Assembly: GCA_023411225.1 (NCBI GenBank)
Contig: JAEYPA010000023.1
Span: forward strand, 1-22,170
DNA: 22,170 bases
From: Bacillota bacterium
GTDB taxonomy: Bacteria > Bacillota > Clostridia > Lachnospirales > Lachnospiraceae
Reading direction: 5' to 3'
Under the pieces are notes generated by a model, which was not told where the DNA came from, ran no database searches, and saw only the letters and a program-made list of their open reading frames with translations. Made by a program: the position numbers and the translations under genes. Below are positions 20,825-22,170 of this stretch, one piece after another. Numbering within the stretch: the stretch's first letter is position 1; each line of letters starts with the position of its first letter.

Positions 20825-21577
20825 TTAAATTTTAATTATCTCATCGTCTATTAAAGTGAGCTTTGCTAAGAACTCAGTATTTAGTAAATTTTCTATAGGA
20901 AGAATTTCTGAAATATCTGATATATCTCCAATATCCAGTATATAGGCTTCTTTGGAACAAGTATTAGCAAGGATTCTATACTCCTGTTGTAATTCAAAAT
21001 ATTCTTTTCTTTTGGAAAAAGCAATATGCCCTTCTCTATCTAAAATCTTTGTCATCTGTCCAGCAGAATTGTCTTCATTATAATAATCCACCATACCACT
21101 AATGTACTGTATTCCCATATTATTAAATGCAGTTCTAACTCTATTTTCGAATGCAAGCCTATCCTTTATTATTAACACAGAATCTCCAAAGCTATAGAGT
21201 TCCTCTTTTTGTTTTTGGGAAAAACGCATTGTATATTCCAAAATATTATCTGTAAGTTTCTCATCATAACAATTTCTCATATCAAAAGAAAACATACAAA
21301 AAACAGGAGATTTCTCAAATCCTTGAGAATATGTCATTTTCGCAGTATCAAAACTCCAAAAATCATTTTTATTCTCATTATTAACTATCAAAATATTCTT
21401 TGCACTCATTTTTATTTGAGCTTCTAAATCATCTGCAACAAATTTCTTTCTAGATTTCTTTTCCAAATCTATATAGTATTGCAAAGGATTCATATATAAT
21501 TTACCTGACTGAAAAAATTCTAATCTCTTTTTACTTTGAAATTTCATTAATATAATTAATGCTTCTTTAACTTCCAT
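20825..21577 (-). CDS. Hypothetical protein, accessory-genome type (250 aa)
   Basis: ATG 21577 follows AAAGGAGTAAAGA. The 250-residue protein has no signal peptide or membrane span. Its N-terminus (RLEFFQSGKLYMNPLQYYIDLEKKSR) and C-terminus (EYRILANTCSKEAYILDIGDISDISE) resemble an uncharacterised family I recall from Firmicute accessory regions, but I know no function for it. VFCMFSFD and SVLIIKDR look like core strands of an alpha/beta fold. It lies between the tRNA relic and the element end at the right edge, as does the small frameshifted gene, so both may be cargo of one island. Confidence 0.75.
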   Translation of the reverse strand: MEVKEALIILMKFQSKKRLEFFQSGKLYMNPLQYYIDLEKKSRKKFVADDLEAQIKMSAKNILIVNNENKNDFWSFDTAKMTYSQGFEKSPVFCMFSFDMRNCYDEKLTDNILEYTMRFSQKQKEELYSFGDSVLIIKDRLAFENRVRTAFNNMGIQYISGMVDYYNEDNSAGQMTKILDREGHIAFSKRKEYFELQQEYRILANTCSKEAYILDIGDISDISEILPIENLLNTEFLAKLTLIDDEIIKI

Positions 21578-21604
21578 TCTTTACTCCTTTCTGAAGTATT
21601 AAAT

Positions 21605-21634
21605 AATATAAGGTTTTTATGTACTTGATAGCAA
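21605..21634 (-). promoter_or_regulatory. Candidate promoter of the 250-residue protein
   Basis: On the minus strand TTGCTA (21634-21629) and TATATT (21610-21605) have an 18-base spacer, about 27 bases before the start codon. Confidence 0.4.
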
Positions 21635-22045
21635 TATTATCTCTCTTTGCTATTACCCCTATTCTCTCATGCCCCTCTTAACCCCACTTAATTTCTAAGG
21701 TATTAGGTATTTTCTTTTATTTTAGATTAAAAAGTGACATAGATGATAAAGATTTTACAAAGTATTTTTAGTTTCATCTATTTATGCAGGTTACCTCCAT
21801 TTGAGTAGTGAAATGCTCGCATCTCGCAATGATTGAAGAGCAAAACGCTCACACTAGTTAGTAACAATTATAAAGCTTTTAGAGCGTCAAAGAAATCCAC
21901 CCTAAGATTAGACGCTTACTATATTACTATATCAGCTAACCAAAACCGGCTCACTTATGACAATATTTACCATTCAATTTACCATCCTCTCAATAGAATA
22001 TACCACAGATTCATCTTCAGAACATAGAAATGCGTAAAAAAGACA
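21635..22045. other. Intergenic stretch without a recognisable gene
   Basis: No frame has a ribosome site or family resemblance. ATAGATGA (from about 21739) and TCATCTAT (to about 21782) can form an 8-pair stem. Short sequences around 21800-21850 (GTGAAATGCTCGC, GCAAAACGCTCAC) look like decayed repeat DNA. Confidence 0.4.
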
Positions 22046-22170
22046 AATCATGACCACCCGTAAAACGGGTGGTTTGCTCTGAGGCTATAAGCCTCTGTTA
22101 CTAGGCCAGCGCCTCAAGACGCTGGCTTTCACTTTGTTCAAGCCACTATGCTCTTGACTCGTCGCAGCCC
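22046..22170 (-). mobile_element. Probable end of an IS200/IS605-type element (possible omega-RNA region)
   Basis: Three tight hairpins follow one another: ACCACCCG/CGGGTGGT (22053-22060 with 22066-22073), GAGGCT/AGCCTC (22081-22086 with 22090-22095) and GCCAGCG/CGCTGGC (22105-22111 with 22120-22126). Subterminal hairpins in place of inverted repeats are typical of IS200/IS605 elements. Read leftward, the order ends in a CCACCCG-type hairpin, as at the right end of TnpB-carrying elements, where the guide (omega) RNA is encoded. The transposase or TnpB gene would lie beyond 22170 on the minus strand. Family and orientation are inference, and no protein is visible. Confidence 0.5.

Noticed and set aside
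21833..22027. A rightward 64-codon frame
   Set aside because: No ribosome site, no family resemblance, and it ends inside repeat-like DNA before the element end.
1..22170. CRISPR array or Cas genes
   Set aside because: No series of regularly spaced identical repeats and no Cas-like protein was seen.

Overview
The window looks like low-GC Firmicutes DNA, most likely a Lachnospiraceae/Clostridium cluster XIVa species. This is inferred from AT-rich intergenic DNA, strong GGAGG-type ribosome sites, Gram-positive gene families and an IS66 fragment of the Lachnospiraceae type. No species is claimed.

Layout. Bases 1-127 look like one end of an IS21-family element whose first gene would run off the left edge. 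Bases 284-584 and 5012-5308 are two diverged copies of one small-peptide module: a conserved leader, a hairpin over the ribosome site, a hydrophobic peptide, and a strong hairpin inside the reading frame. Between them lie an ECF sigma/zinc anti-sigma pair (596-1694), the tail of a lost gene (1788-1900), a truncated frameshifted IS66 transposase (2259-2938), and a second sigma/anti-sigma-like pair whose sigma gene is frameshifted (3095-4621). A GNAT acetyltransferase follows (5347-5985), then a second dispersed repeat (copies at 2060-2242 and 6219-6399) and tRNA-Gly(CCC).

Bases 6626-12616 hold leftward metabolic genes, several with clear promoters or terminators: a bicupin oxalate decarboxylase, a family 3 glycoside hydrolase, a membrane-anchored unknown protein, and an FAD oxidoreductase with a C-terminal Rieske cluster. 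A rightward two-gene ABC exporter (12840-15918) then meets a leftward sensor kinase/response regulator operon (15922-17948) tail to tail, 3 bases apart. These four genes probably form one sensing and efflux unit. A PhoU-like/Pit phosphate-uptake operon follows (18259-19892).

From about 19900 the window looks accessory: a long imperfect hairpin with possible pseudoknot pairing, a tRNA-like relic with paired 8-base direct repeats (a possible attachment site), two unrecognised leftward genes (the smaller frameshifted), and a run of three hairpins at the right edge that resembles the end of an IS200/IS605-type element.

The most interesting signal is the duplicated small-peptide module. Ten consecutive codons differ between copies only at synonymous positions, and in both copies the predicted terminator lies before the stop codon.
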